Both the position numbers and the translations under genes were made by a program. Under the pieces are notes generated by a model. The model searched no databases. It was given only the letters and a program-made list of their open reading frames with translations, and was not told where the DNA came from. From RGIG4608 sp045637205 (GTDB taxonomy: Bacteria > Bacillota > Clostridia > Oscillospirales > CAG-272), in contig JAZTYY010000083.1 in assembly GCA_045637205.1 (NCBI GenBank), forward strand, positions 1 through 22,098: a stretch of 22,098 nucleotides of DNA, read 5' to 3'. Below, in pieces: positions 1-7,432 of this stretch (its first letter is position 1; every line of letters starts with the position of its first letter).

Positions 1-175
1 ATTTGGAATAAGTAAAAGTACAGTACATAAAGATATCACACAAAATCTAAAAACAATTCATCCGGATTTACACAAAAAAGTTAAAGAATTACTTGAAAAG
101 AATAAGCAAGAAAGGCATTTAAGAGGTGGTGAAGCAACAAAACAGAAGTTCTTAAAAGCTAAATTGAACCTATAA
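1..175 (+). CDS. spoIIID: Stage III sporulation protein D, C-terminal part (partial)
   Basis: SpoIIID is a small DNA-binding regulator that acts in the mother cell during sporulation, switching genes of the sigma-E regulon and preparing for sigma-K. Only the last 57 residues are present; the reading frame enters the window at base 2 and ends at TAA 173-175. They start inside the helix-turn-helix (FGISKSTVHKD, the recognition helix) and run into a basic tail with the family hallmark RHLRGGEATK. Known SpoIIID proteins are about 80-95 residues, so roughly a third is missing to the left. The gene converges on ispE. The family assignment rests on the RGGEATK tail plus the HTH and is quite secure; the missing N-terminus cannot be judged. 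Confidence 0.9.
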   Translation, partial: FGISKSTVHKDITQNLKTIHPDLHKKVKELLEKNKQERHLRGGEATKQKFLKAKLNL

Positions 176-205
176 TCAGCTAAACACCCTAATATTCCTT
201 CCCTA

Positions 206-235
206 AATTATACAAAATTTGCATTTTGTATAATT
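206..235. repeat. Perfect 13-bp inverted repeat (hairpin) between convergent genes
   Basis: Arms 206-218 (AATTATACAAAAT) and 223-235 are exact reverse complements around a 4-base loop (TTGC). The hairpin lies between the spoIIID stop and the ispE stop, so it is downstream of both genes. Neither strand has a T-tract after it, which is unlike the other terminators in this window. It may be a transcript-end or RNA-stabilising hairpin, or a protein-binding palindrome. The rest of the 125-base gap shows nothing else I recognise. Confidence 0.6.
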
Positions 236-300
236 GGAAGTCACGAGAACTTATAGATGTATTCCCCCCATATTATCTCTAACAATAACCAAGAATCACT

Positions 301-1221
301 TTACAACCAAGGATATTCACCAGGAAGAATTGCATCGTATTCAAGGTTAATTGGTTTACAAAGGAATGACTCAATTCCCTCGTTTTTCAATGCTTCTTGT
401 GCATCTTCGGCATAAATAAAGCTAGGAAATACACCAAACACTGCAGGTCCACTTCCACTAATCATTGCTACCTTGGCTTCATTTGCATACATAATATTTT
501 TGATTTTCTTTACGCCTTCATCGTTTTCATATAAATCCTCAAAAATATTAAACATCAAAGGAAAGGCTTGACTGCATTTACCAACGCTGAATGCGCCAAA
601 CAAATCGCCATAATTTTTTCCGCATCTGTAATTCTCAAAGTTATTATATTTTTCATCAAGCTTACGATATTGTTCAGCGGTAGATTCTTTAGTACTAGCA
701 CAAGCAATTAACAAATTATAGTTTTTAATACCGTACATATCAAAGGTTACGTCCCCTCTATTGCGACAAACCTGTGTACCTCCAACTATACAAAACGGCA
801 CGTCTGATCCAATTTGCATACCTATATCACAAAGCTGCTTTCTTGTGTACGGTTTACCATATAAATAATTAAGACCTCTCAATACTGCAGCTGCATCAGC
901 GCTACCACCAGCTAAGCCCGCCGCCATTGGAATATTTTTTTTGATTTTTATATCAGCACCACTAATGGGCTCAAAATCAAGGTTTTCGTAAAACTTTTTA
1001 GCCGCTATATAAGCTATATTTTTTTCTTCGGGAATATCAATATCCGAATTTTCAATTTTAACCGAAAGCGTCTTGTCCATATTTAAAGTAATATCAACCT
1101 CATCATAAAGGCTTACAATTTGCATAATGGTCAACAAACCATGAAAGCCGTCTTCCCTTTTTTCAGTTATATCTAAATATAGATTAATTTTTGCATATGC
1201 TTTTTCCGTTCTTGAAAACAT
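301..1221 (-). CDS. ispE: 4-diphosphocytidyl-2-C-methyl-D-erythritol kinase
   Basis: IspE is the cytoplasmic GHMP-family kinase that phosphorylates CDP-methylerythritol with ATP in the MEP (non-mevalonate) isoprenoid pathway. The 306-residue product has the N-terminal AYAKINLYLDI motif with the expected catalytic Lys11. It also has the glycine-rich ATP-binding loop PMAAGLAGGSADAA at about 98-111, the catalytic aspartate in GSDVPF (Asp140), and the C-terminal GSGPAVFG motif. I chose the ATG at 1221 because the AGAGG ribosome site lies just upstream. A GTG two codons earlier overlaps that site and is unlikely to be used. The usual DGYHEL segment reads DGFHGL here, a small deviation. The gene is transcribed alone, divergent from the AI-2E operon. 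Confidence 0.95.
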   Translation of the reverse strand: MFSRTEKAYAKINLYLDITEKREDGFHGLLTIMQIVSLYDEVDITLNMDKTLSVKIENSDIDIPEEKNIAYIAAKKFYENLDFEPISGADIKIKKNIPMAAGLAGGSADAAAVLRGLNYLYGKPYTRKQLCDIGMQIGSDVPFCIVGGTQVCRNRGDVTFDMYGIKNYNLLIACASTKESTAEQYRKLDEKYNNFENYRCGKNYGDLFGAFSVGKCSQAFPLMFNIFEDLYENDEGVKKIKNIMYANEAKVAMISGSGPAVFGVFPSFIYAEDAQEALKNEGIESFLCKPINLEYDAILPGEYPWL

Positions 1222-1250
1222 AGACACCTCTTACACACATGTTTTTATAT

Positions 1251-1279
1251 ATAATAACATAAATTTTTTATTTTTTCAA
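1251..1279 (-). promoter_or_regulatory. Sigma-A-type promoter for ispE
   Basis: On the - strand, TTGAAA (1279-1274) and TATTAT (1256-1251) are separated by exactly 17 bp, about 30 bases upstream of the ispE start. It sits back to back with the + strand promoter at 1300-1328. Confidence 0.6.
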
Positions 1280-1299
1280 TAGAAACGACATAATATCTC

Positions 1300-1328
1300 T
1301 TGACTTGGAAAGGTTTTTTAATTATAAT
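1300..1328 (+). promoter_or_regulatory. Sigma-A-type promoter for the AI-2E/TSCPD/phosphohexomutase operon
   Basis: TTGACT (1300-1305) and a consensus TATAAT (1323-1328) are separated by 17 bp. Transcription would start near 1335. The short leader contains a start-stop ATGTAG at 1352-1357 directly before the AAAGGAG ribosome site. Confidence 0.75.
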
Positions 1329-1370
1329 ATATATTAGTATATTATGGACTTATGTAGAAAGGAGATTTCT

Positions 1371-2681
1371 ATGAAGCGTTTTTTTGAAAACAAAAAGGTC
1401 ATAGGCATAATTTTGTTTTCGGTAATTATTACTATTGTTGCTTTTTTGCTTGTTTATAACATAATCAATGGTAGTATTTCAAAATTCTTACATGAATTTT
1501 GGGAAATCATTGGCCCCATTACAACCGGTTTTGTAATTGCGTATTTATCCAACCCTATAGTAACCTTTTTTGAGAAAAAAGTGTTCAAATGGATTAAGAA
1601 CTTCAAGATTAAAAGATTTATTTCAATTTTGGTTTCATTCATTTGCATTCTTCTCTTTATAGCTGCGATATTAATAATTTTAGTACCAAGCTTGATTAAT
1701 ACTTTAATCTCATTCTGGGAAACTTACGTTGTGAATTATGAAGAAGCAATTCATACTTGGATTGGCTCCTTAAATTCCATGCTTGAAAGATTCAATTTGG
1801 TTGACGAATCAAGTTATTTACAGCCTGAATCTATTATTACTTGGGTTCAATCCACATTCCCATGGATAGATGATGTGGCTGAAGGTGATATTCAGGGACT
1901 TCTTCCTAACGTATCCGATTCAATTTCACACAACATATCTGCTATTCTTGAATACGCTCTCTCCTTTGGAGCTTCAGTATTTAACGCGATTAAGAATTTT
2001 GTTTTGGGTATATTTATTGCGTTCTATATGTTAATGGCTAAAGAAGGATGCAAGGCTTACATTAGAAGATTCTTGAACAGCTTCCTTACTCCCAAAAATG
2101 TTCGCGCCGTAATCCGCTTTGGAAAACTTGCTGACCGATCCTTTGGTGGCTTTATTGAAGGTCAATTGCTTGATGCAATTGTGGTTGGTGTTATTTCATT
2201 TGTAACGTTTACAATTTTTGGATTACCAGTTCCCCACTTGCTTGCGACTATAATTGCAGTAACAAACGTTATTCCGATTTTTGGCCCCTTTATTGGTGGA
2301 ATTCCTGCGGCATTTATCGTATTGTTAACAGCACCCGAAAAAACTCTTTTATTCATCGTTCTAATTGTGGTTATTCAGCAAATTGACGGCAATATTATTT
2401 GCCCACACATCATCGGTGATAAAATAAATATCAGTCCCCTTGCAACCATTATTGCAATCATAACAATGGGTGGCTTGTTTGGAGTTGTAGGCATGGTTAT
2501 TGGTGTACCAATTTTCTCAGTTATCATCCACATCATTAACACCTACACTATGAATGCATTACGCAAAAAAGGACTTCGTCCATCAATTAAAGACTATTAT
2601 GTAGGTCACCCCGAAAAAATAGAAGTTTCAAAAGGCAAAAAATCAAAAGAAAATATTATAGAAAAAAATCAGGAGAATTAA
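1371..2681 (+). CDS. AI-2E family transporter (PerM/TqsA/YtvI-like membrane protein)
   Basis: This is a 436-residue integral membrane protein of the AI-2E transporter family (formerly UPF0118). Members have been linked to efflux of autoinducer-2 or to sodium-coupled transport, but the substrate cannot be read from sequence. Two hydrophobic segments lie near the N-terminus, with GPITTGFVIAYLSNPIV typical of the family, followed by a soluble loop. A C-terminal membrane block holds the family signatures GQLLDAIVVG, IPIFGPFIGGIPA and GDKINISPLATI. I chose ATG 1371, which has AAAGGAG eight bases upstream, over an in-frame ATG at 1344 that has no ribosome site. It is first in a three-gene operon; only 2 bases separate it from the next gene, whose ribosome site lies inside this reading frame. 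Confidence 0.9.
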   Translation: MKRFFENKKVIGIILFSVIITIVAFLLVYNIINGSISKFLHEFWEIIGPITTGFVIAYLSNPIVTFFEKKVFKWIKNFKIKRFISILVSFICILLFIAAILIILVPSLINTLISFWETYVVNYEEAIHTWIGSLNSMLERFNLVDESSYLQPESIITWVQSTFPWIDDVAEGDIQGLLPNVSDSISHNISAILEYALSFGASVFNAIKNFVLGIFIAFYMLMAKEGCKAYIRRFLNSFLTPKNVRAVIRFGKLADRSFGGFIEGQLLDAIVVGVISFVTFTIFGLPVPHLLATIIAVTNVIPIFGPFIGGIPAAFIVLLTAPEKTLLFIVLIVVIQQIDGNIICPHIIGDKINISPLATIIAIITMGGLFGVVGMVIGVPIFSVIIHIINTYTMNALRKKGLRPSIKDYYVGHPEKIEVSKGKKSKENIIEKNQEN

Positions 2682-2683
2682 AA

Positions 2684-2938
2684 ATGGCAAACATTACTTA
2701 CACTACAAAAGGAACTTGTTCAAGACAAATTGACATTGTTTTGAATGATGACGGAATTATTGAATCAGTAGCATTCACAGGTGGTTGCTCAGGCAATACC
2801 CAGGGTGTTGCAGCACTTGTAGCTGGAATGCATATTGACGAGGCTATTAAAAGACTTGATGGCATAAAATGTGGTCCAAGATCCACATCTTGCCCCGATC
2901 AGTTAGCTAACGCGCTCAAAGAATACAAAAATCAATAA
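2684..2938 (+). CDS. TSCPD domain protein (TIGR03905-type, four-cysteine small protein)
   Basis: This 84-residue protein contains the eponymous TSCPD motif near its C-terminus (STSCPDQLANAL) and four cysteines at 12, 35, 63 and 70. That arrangement matches the small Clostridial four-Cys proteins resembling the C-terminal domain of some ribonucleotide reductases. The cysteines suggest metal binding or redox chemistry, but no function is established. The ribosome site AGGAG lies at the very end of the upstream AI-2E gene, so the two are surely co-transcribed. The phosphohexomutase gene follows within 30 bases. The family call is secure; the role is unknown. Confidence 0.85.
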   Translation: MANITYTTKGTCSRQIDIVLNDDGIIESVAFTGGCSGNTQGVAALVAGMHIDEAIKRLDGIKCGPRSTSCPDQLANALKEYKNQ

Positions 2939-2964
2939 AAACATATTAGTTGAAAGGATTTTTT

Positions 2965-4689
2965 ATGGAATTTTATAGACAAGAATATCAAAAATGGTTG
3001 GATTCTTCTCTTCTTTCCGAAAGTGAGAAAAGCGAGCTTTTGGAAATTGGAAATAATGAAAATGAAATAAAGGAACGTTTCTATACTTCACTTGAATTCG
3101 GTACAGCGGGTCTTCGCGGAAAAATGCGTGTAGGCACAAATGCTATGAACCGTTTTACAGTTGCTCAAGCAACACAGGGACTTGCTAATTTGATTATCAA
3201 AGAAGGTCGTTCAAAAGATGGTGTTGCTATTGCATATGATTCAAGAAATAACTCTGAGCTTTTTGCTAAAGAATCTGCGAGAGTTCTTGCCGCTAACGGC
3301 ATTAAAGCTTATATATTTGATGAATTGCGCCCCACACCTGAGCTCTCATTCGCATTGCGCGAGCTTTCATGTGTTGCAGGTATTAACATCACAGCTTCTC
3401 ATAATCCCAAAGAATACAACGGATACAAAGCATATTGGGAAGATGGTGCTCAGCTCCCCCCCGAGCATGCTAAAACCGTTTCTGCTGAAATTGAGAAAAT
3501 TGATATATTCAGTGATATTAAGTACACCGATTTTGACAATGCTGTTGAATCAGGAAGTATCGTTATTCTTGATCAGGAAATGGACGAAAAATATCTTGCT
3601 GCAGTAATGAAGCAGTTGGTAAATCCCGATGCCATTACAAGAGTGGCAAATGACCTTAAAATTGTATATTCTCCCTTGCACGGAACTGGCTATAGATTGA
3701 TTCCTGACATCCTCTCTCGTTGTGGTGTTGAACATCTTTATGTTGTTCCCGAGCAAATGGAGATTAATGGTGACTTCCCCACTGTTGAAAAGCCCAATCC
3801 CGAGTATCCCGAAGTATTCGAGCTCGGTATAGAAATTGCTAATAACGTTGGAAGCACACTTGTTATTGCAACTGACCCCGATGCAGACCGTGTTGGTGTA
3901 GTTACTAAAAACAACAATGGTAAATTCGTTACAATCTCTGGCAACCAAATGGGTGCTTTGTTGATTGATTACATTATCACAGCATATGAAGAAACAGGCA
4001 CAATGCCCAATAATCCCTATGCCGTTAAAACAATTGTTTCAACCGAGCTCGTTGCTAAGATATGTCAGGCGCACAATGTAAAGCTTCATAACGTACTTAC
4101 TGGATTTAAGTTTATTGGTGAAGTTATTAAGAATTATGAGCAATCCGGTGCTGATGCTGCTTACCTATTTGGCTTTGAAGAAAGCTATGGCTATCTTAAG
4201 GGTACATATGCTAGAGATAAGGATGCAGTTGTTGCAACAATGCTCATATGCGAAATGAATGCCTTCTATCATTCAAAAGGAATGACACTTTTCGATGCAT
4301 TAAACGGCTTGTACGAAAAGTATGGCTATTACCTTGAAGCTAACCAAGAGCTTTATATGCAAGGAATTGATGGTAAGGAAAAGATGGCTAAATTGATGGA
4401 CACATTAAGAAATAATGCCCCCGATTCAATTGCTAACAATAAAATCATTGAAATTGGTGACTACCTCAAGGCTACTATTTCAAATAGATATACTGGTGAC
4501 GTACTTTCTACTAATCTTCCCTCTTCAAATGTTATTTCTTTCAAGATGGAAAACGGAGACGTAATCATTGCACGTCCCTCAGGAACTGAACCCAAAATCA
4601 AATTCTATTACTTGCTCTCCGGTGAAAGTAAGGATGAAATGAATGCTAAGCTTGAAGCTTACAAATCCTTCATTAATCAATTTGTATAA
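2965..4689 (+). CDS. Phospho-sugar mutase (phosphoglucomutase/phosphomannomutase)
   Basis: This is a 574-residue cytoplasmic alpha-D-phosphohexomutase that interconverts hexose-1-phosphate and hexose-6-phosphate through a phosphoserine, feeding cell-wall and glycolipid sugars. All four signature regions are present. They are the catalytic loop TASHNP with Ser145, the magnesium loop DPDADR (304-309), the sugar-specificity loop GFEESYG (403-409) and the phosphate-binding loop RPSGTEP (537-543). The length and the GFEES form match the Bacillus PgcA-like branch rather than GlmM (about 450 residues). ATG 2965 follows GAAAGGA; a TTG five codons earlier overlaps that site. It is the last gene of its operon, with a strong terminator directly after. 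Glucose versus mannose preference cannot be decided here. Confidence 0.93.
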   Translation: MEFYRQEYQKWLDSSLLSESEKSELLEIGNNENEIKERFYTSLEFGTAGLRGKMRVGTNAMNRFTVAQATQGLANLIIKEGRSKDGVAIAYDSRNNSELFAKESARVLAANGIKAYIFDELRPTPELSFALRELSCVAGINITASHNPKEYNGYKAYWEDGAQLPPEHAKTVSAEIEKIDIFSDIKYTDFDNAVESGSIVILDQEMDEKYLAAVMKQLVNPDAITRVANDLKIVYSPLHGTGYRLIPDILSRCGVEHLYVVPEQMEINGDFPTVEKPNPEYPEVFELGIEIANNVGSTLVIATDPDADRVGVVTKNNNGKFVTISGNQMGALLIDYIITAYEETGTMPNNPYAVKTIVSTELVAKICQAHNVKLHNVLTGFKFIGEVIKNYEQSGADAAYLFGFEESYGYLKGTYARDKDAVVATMLICEMNAFYHSKGMTLFDALNGLYEKYGYYLEANQELYMQGIDGKEKMAKLMDTLRNNAPDSIANNKIIEIGDYLKATISNRYTGDVLSTNLPSSNVISFKMENGDVIIARPSGTEPKIKFYYLLSGESKDEMNAKLEAYKSFINQFV

Positions 4690-4694
4690 AAATA

Positions 4695-4727
4695 AAACTC
4701 CGTAGTTTATCTACGGAGTTTTTTTAT
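4695..4727. terminator. Bidirectional intrinsic terminator
   Basis: Stem 4695-4705 (AAACTCCGTAG) pairs with 4711-4721 around a 5-base loop, followed by a T-run on the + strand and preceded by an A-rich run that serves the - strand. It closes the phosphohexomutase operon and the convergent dpaAB operon. The + strand T-tract overlaps the dpaB stop codon. Confidence 0.9.
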
Positions 4728-5287
4728 ATAAATATTTTACTAATTTGCTTACCCATCAAAGCATTTTTAAGTGTGTTTTCAATCAAGTCAAAATCTGCCA
4801 CCAAGGAATGCGGCTTGTTTTCGGGATCATCTTGTACCATAGGTGTAAAGTACACGTTTTTTCTTGACAATAATATAGCAATATTCGAAAGATTTGCTGA
4901 CAAAGCATCATTGGTTGCTAATGCTAAAACAAGAGGTCTATTGCTTCTTAAATGTGCCTTTGCAGCCATACACACAGGTGTATCAGTAATTCCGTTTGCA
5001 ATTTTAGATAGAGTATTTCCCGTACAAGGTGATATTATCAATGCATCTAATTTAATCTTAGGACCAAGTGGCTCAGCATCAACAATTGTGTGAATAACTT
5101 CCCTCTTGCAAATTTCCGTTATCCGATTTCTAACGTCTTCAGCATTGCCAAAGCGTGTATCAATGCTATAAGCATTATTACTCATTATTGGCAAAATATC
5201 ATTTCCTGCATCAATAAGCTTATGCATTATTTCAATAGATTTTGATATGGTACAAAAAGAGCCTGTGTAAGCGTATCCTATTAACAT
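4724..5287 (-). CDS. dpaB: Dipicolinate synthase subunit B
   Basis: DpaB (SpoVFB) is the flavoprotein-like subunit that, with DpaA, oxidises dihydrodipicolinate to dipicolinic acid, the calcium chelator of the spore core. The 187-residue protein starts with GYAYTGSFCTISKS, the flavoprotein-type nucleotide/flavin loop. It carries SPCTGNTLSKIANGITDTP, the MAAKAHLRSNRP segment, and the conserved end PMVQDDPENKPHSLVADF. The ATG directly abuts the TAA of dpaA (TAAATG), with GGAGG inside the end of dpaA, so the two are translationally coupled. Many clostridia (such as C. perfringens) lack this enzyme and use an EtfA-type protein instead, so its presence is informative about the lineage. Confidence 0.93.
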   Translation of the reverse strand: MLIGYAYTGSFCTISKSIEIMHKLIDAGNDILPIMSNNAYSIDTRFGNAEDVRNRITEICKREVIHTIVDAEPLGPKIKLDALIISPCTGNTLSKIANGITDTPVCMAAKAHLRSNRPLVLALATNDALSANLSNIAILLSRKNVYFTPMVQDDPENKPHSLVADFDLIENTLKNALMGKQISKIFI

Positions 5288-6142
5288 TTAATCCTCCTTA
5301 ATGTGAGTATTATTTAATATGGTTTTAGCTATTATTTCTCCTGCACTTTGAGGAGCATATCTACCTGGTATACCTAATTCCAAATGATAATTCAAGTTGT
5401 ATTTTTTCACCAACATCGGATCAATTCCAAATGGACGAGATGCAATATCAATGATTAAAGAATCAGAATTATTCTTTTGGGCAAATTCTTCATTCATAAT
5501 CCAATATGGAATTGTATTAAAAATTATATCGTATTTATTATTTATCAAATTTAGATTGCTTATATTGCCTGTAATTTTGATTTTAAAGCCATTGAAGCCT
5601 ATAAGCTTACTCCAGGTGCAGTCCGAGTCCTTGCGCGCACATACGGTGATTTTAGCACCCTGTGAGTGCAACAAATACGACAATATCTTCCCAATACGCC
5701 CAAATCCTAAAACCGCAATCTTCGCGCCGTAAATACTTCTATCTAAATATTGCTTTGCATAATAAATAGCACCCTCAGCACTTAAAAGCGCATTTTGTAT
5801 TTGAAATGATTCAATATCCATATAATCTACGTACGATATTCCTTTTGTATTTAGATATTCTTTTAAATCATTTGAAAACTTTCCTCCAAAAATGATTGAT
5901 TTATTATTAATTATTGAAATAATATCATAAATCATTATGGAGTTATTATCCATTGTATTTAAATGAATCTCATCCTTTAATAAAGGTATTGGCAATGCGA
6001 TTATATCAGCAGCTCTAAGTATATCTTTAAATGCATCATCTAAATCTATCTTAGAATAAAATTCAGCATCTATATTTTGCTTAATTAGAAATTCGCAAGC
6101 GTGTTTTTGTCTTACGTCACCACCCAAGAATAATACCTTCAC
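5288..6142 (-). CDS. dpaA: Dipicolinate synthase subunit A
   Basis: DpaA (SpoVFA) is the NAD(P)-binding subunit of dipicolinate synthase, active in the mother cell late in sporulation. The 284-residue protein has the family start FLGGDVRQ, a Rossmann fold centred on AVLGFGRIGK (about 145-155), and the ending ELGIPGRYAPQSAGEIIAKTI. The start is GTG at 6142, preceded by a near-perfect AGGAGG at 6149-6154; the overlapping ATG is out of frame and runs at once into TGA. Upstream there is a TTGTAA/TAATAT pair with a 17-bp spacer (4 of 6 matches each) and a CATA core as in mother-cell promoters. Neither is convincing, so the sigma factor is unresolved. dpaA and dpaB form a closed two-gene unit between two terminators. 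Confidence 0.94.
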   Translation of the reverse strand: MKVLFLGGDVRQKHACEFLIKQNIDAEFYSKIDLDDAFKDILRAADIIALPIPLLKDEIHLNTMDNNSIMIYDIISIINNKSIIFGGKFSNDLKEYLNTKGISYVDYMDIESFQIQNALLSAEGAIYYAKQYLDRSIYGAKIAVLGFGRIGKILSYLLHSQGAKITVCARKDSDCTWSKLIGFNGFKIKITGNISNLNLINNKYDIIFNTIPYWIMNEEFAQKNNSDSLIIDIASRPFGIDPMLVKKYNLNYHLELGIPGRYAPQSAGEIIAKTILNNTHIKED

Positions 6143-6197
6143 ATTCTACCTCCTTTCTTTTATTATGAGTATATTACGTATTTAATTTTTAGGTTAC

Positions 6198-6227
6198 AAA
6201 AAAAGCATTCGGAATTTCCGAATGCTT
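6198..6227 (-). terminator. Intrinsic terminator of the pilus-like operon
   Basis: Stem AAGCATTCGGA (6203-6213) pairs with 6217-6227 around a 3-base loop. On the - strand it is followed by a run of seven T (6204-6198). It lies 8 bases past the stop of the PilB-like gene and separates that operon from dpaA. Confidence 0.85.
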
Positions 6228-6235
6228 TTTATAAA

Positions 6236-7420
6236 TTAAATTAACTGGTCGTATTCTTCAATACTTATCTCTCCTGCCAAAACTCTTTCTTTTGCATGAG
6301 CCAATATAGTTGTCATATCACGTTCAACAATACTTCCTACCTTTTCACTGGTGAAATCATTGGACATAATAACCGTTCTTATTTCGTCAGTTAAAAGCAT
6401 AATTTCAAATACTGCTACACGTCCTGAGTAGCCTGTATGATTACAATGCTCACAACCTACAGGCTCAAATATTTTAACGGGAGAATCAATGCCAAGAAGC
6501 TCCATTTCAGCCTTAGTGGTAGTTTTAGAAGCCTTGCATTTAAGACAAAGCTTTCTAACCAAACGTTGAGAAATTGCACCGATAAGTGAATCAGCTACAA
6601 GATACTTGGGTATTCCCATATTAACAAGTCTTGTAATTACTCCCGCCGCATCATTCGTATGAACCGAGGAAAGCACCAAATGTCCTGTGATAGCGGCTCT
6701 GGTAGCAATTTGAGCTGTTTCTTCATCACGAATTTCACCCACCATAATTACGTTTGGGTCTTGACGCAAAAAGCTTCTAAGTGCAGCGGCAAACGTCAAG
6801 TTGGCTTTAGGATTAACTTGAACTTGATTGATTCCCATTATTTCATTTTCAACAGGATCCTCAACAGTCATAATATTGGTGTCTTCTTTTGCCAAAAATC
6901 GCAAAAATGTATATAAAGTTGTAGATTTGCCACTACCCGTAGGGCCTGTAAGCAAAATAATGCCATGTGGTCTAGTTATCATATCCAAAACCAAATCATT
7001 TTGCTTCTTTGAAAAACCCAATGCAGAAATATCACTCGACGTAAAATTACGGCTATAAATACGAATTACTATTTTTTCACCATGAATTGTTGGAATTGTG
7101 GATACACGAAAATCATAGCTATTATTTTCAATTTCAAGACTAATCTTGCCATCCTGTGGAATTCGTCTCTCAGCAATATTAAGCTGTGACATAATTTTAA
7201 ATCTAGCCAACACAGCCGAATATGCTTCAGGTGAGATCTCATCAATCTTTTTCAGTTTACCGTCAATTCTTACTCTTATTATAACAGTTTTAGAAAATGG
7301 TTCAATATGTATATCACTTGCGCCAATATTAACGGCATTTACTAATATCATATCACAAAATTTAATAACTGAAACGTCAGATTCATTATTGTTTTGTGTG
7401 AATAATTTATTCAAATTCAT
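6236..7420 (-). CDS. Type IV pilus / type II secretion assembly ATPase (PilB/GspE family)
   Basis: This cytoplasmic hexameric ATPase would power pilin extraction from the membrane and filament growth together with the platform protein encoded just upstream. The 394-residue protein has an N2 domain (SDIHIEP near 35-41, RVRIDGKL), an Asp box (IPTIHGEKIVIRIY), Walker A GPTGSGKST at 159-167, and Walker B VIMVGEIRDEET. It also has the His box GHLVLSSVHTND and a tetracysteine zinc site (Cys292, Cys295, Cys323, Cys326). The zinc site and GEIRDEE mark it as an assembly ATPase rather than the retraction ATPase PilT. It lacks the N-terminal MshEN/N1 domain of classical PilB (about 560 residues) and is nearer in size to ComGA. 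Ribosome site AAGGAG; last gene of the operon. Confidence 0.93.
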   Translation of the reverse strand: MNLNKLFTQNNNESDVSVIKFCDMILVNAVNIGASDIHIEPFSKTVIIRVRIDGKLKKIDEISPEAYSAVLARFKIMSQLNIAERRIPQDGKISLEIENNSYDFRVSTIPTIHGEKIVIRIYSRNFTSSDISALGFSKKQNDLVLDMITRPHGIILLTGPTGSGKSTTLYTFLRFLAKEDTNIMTVEDPVENEIMGINQVQVNPKANLTFAAALRSFLRQDPNVIMVGEIRDEETAQIATRAAITGHLVLSSVHTNDAAGVITRLVNMGIPKYLVADSLIGAISQRLVRKLCLKCKASKTTTKAEMELLGIDSPVKIFEPVGCEHCNHTGYSGRVAVFEIMLLTDEIRTVIMSNDFTSEKVGSIVERDMTTILAHAKERVLAGEISIEEYDQLI

Positions 7421-7432
7421 ATCTGTATCTCC

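Noticed and set aside
1344..1370. N-terminal extension of the AI-2E family gene from ATG 1344
   Set aside because: No ribosome site precedes it, and the extension would be translated across the strong AAAGGAG that serves ATG 1371.
3218..3948. Open frames of 129 (+) and 132 (-) codons inside the phosphohexomutase gene
   Set aside because: They lie wholly within a gene with all catalytic motifs intact, have no ribosome site and no recognisable protein character; they are shadows.
4773..5093. A 106-codon + strand frame opposite dpaB
   Set aside because: Antisense to a well-supported gene, no ribosome site, no family features.
6143..6200. Sigma-K promoter upstream of dpaA
   Set aside because: A CATA core is present (CATAATAAA), but no matching -35 element lies at the required 15-17 bp, so it is not listed as a feature.
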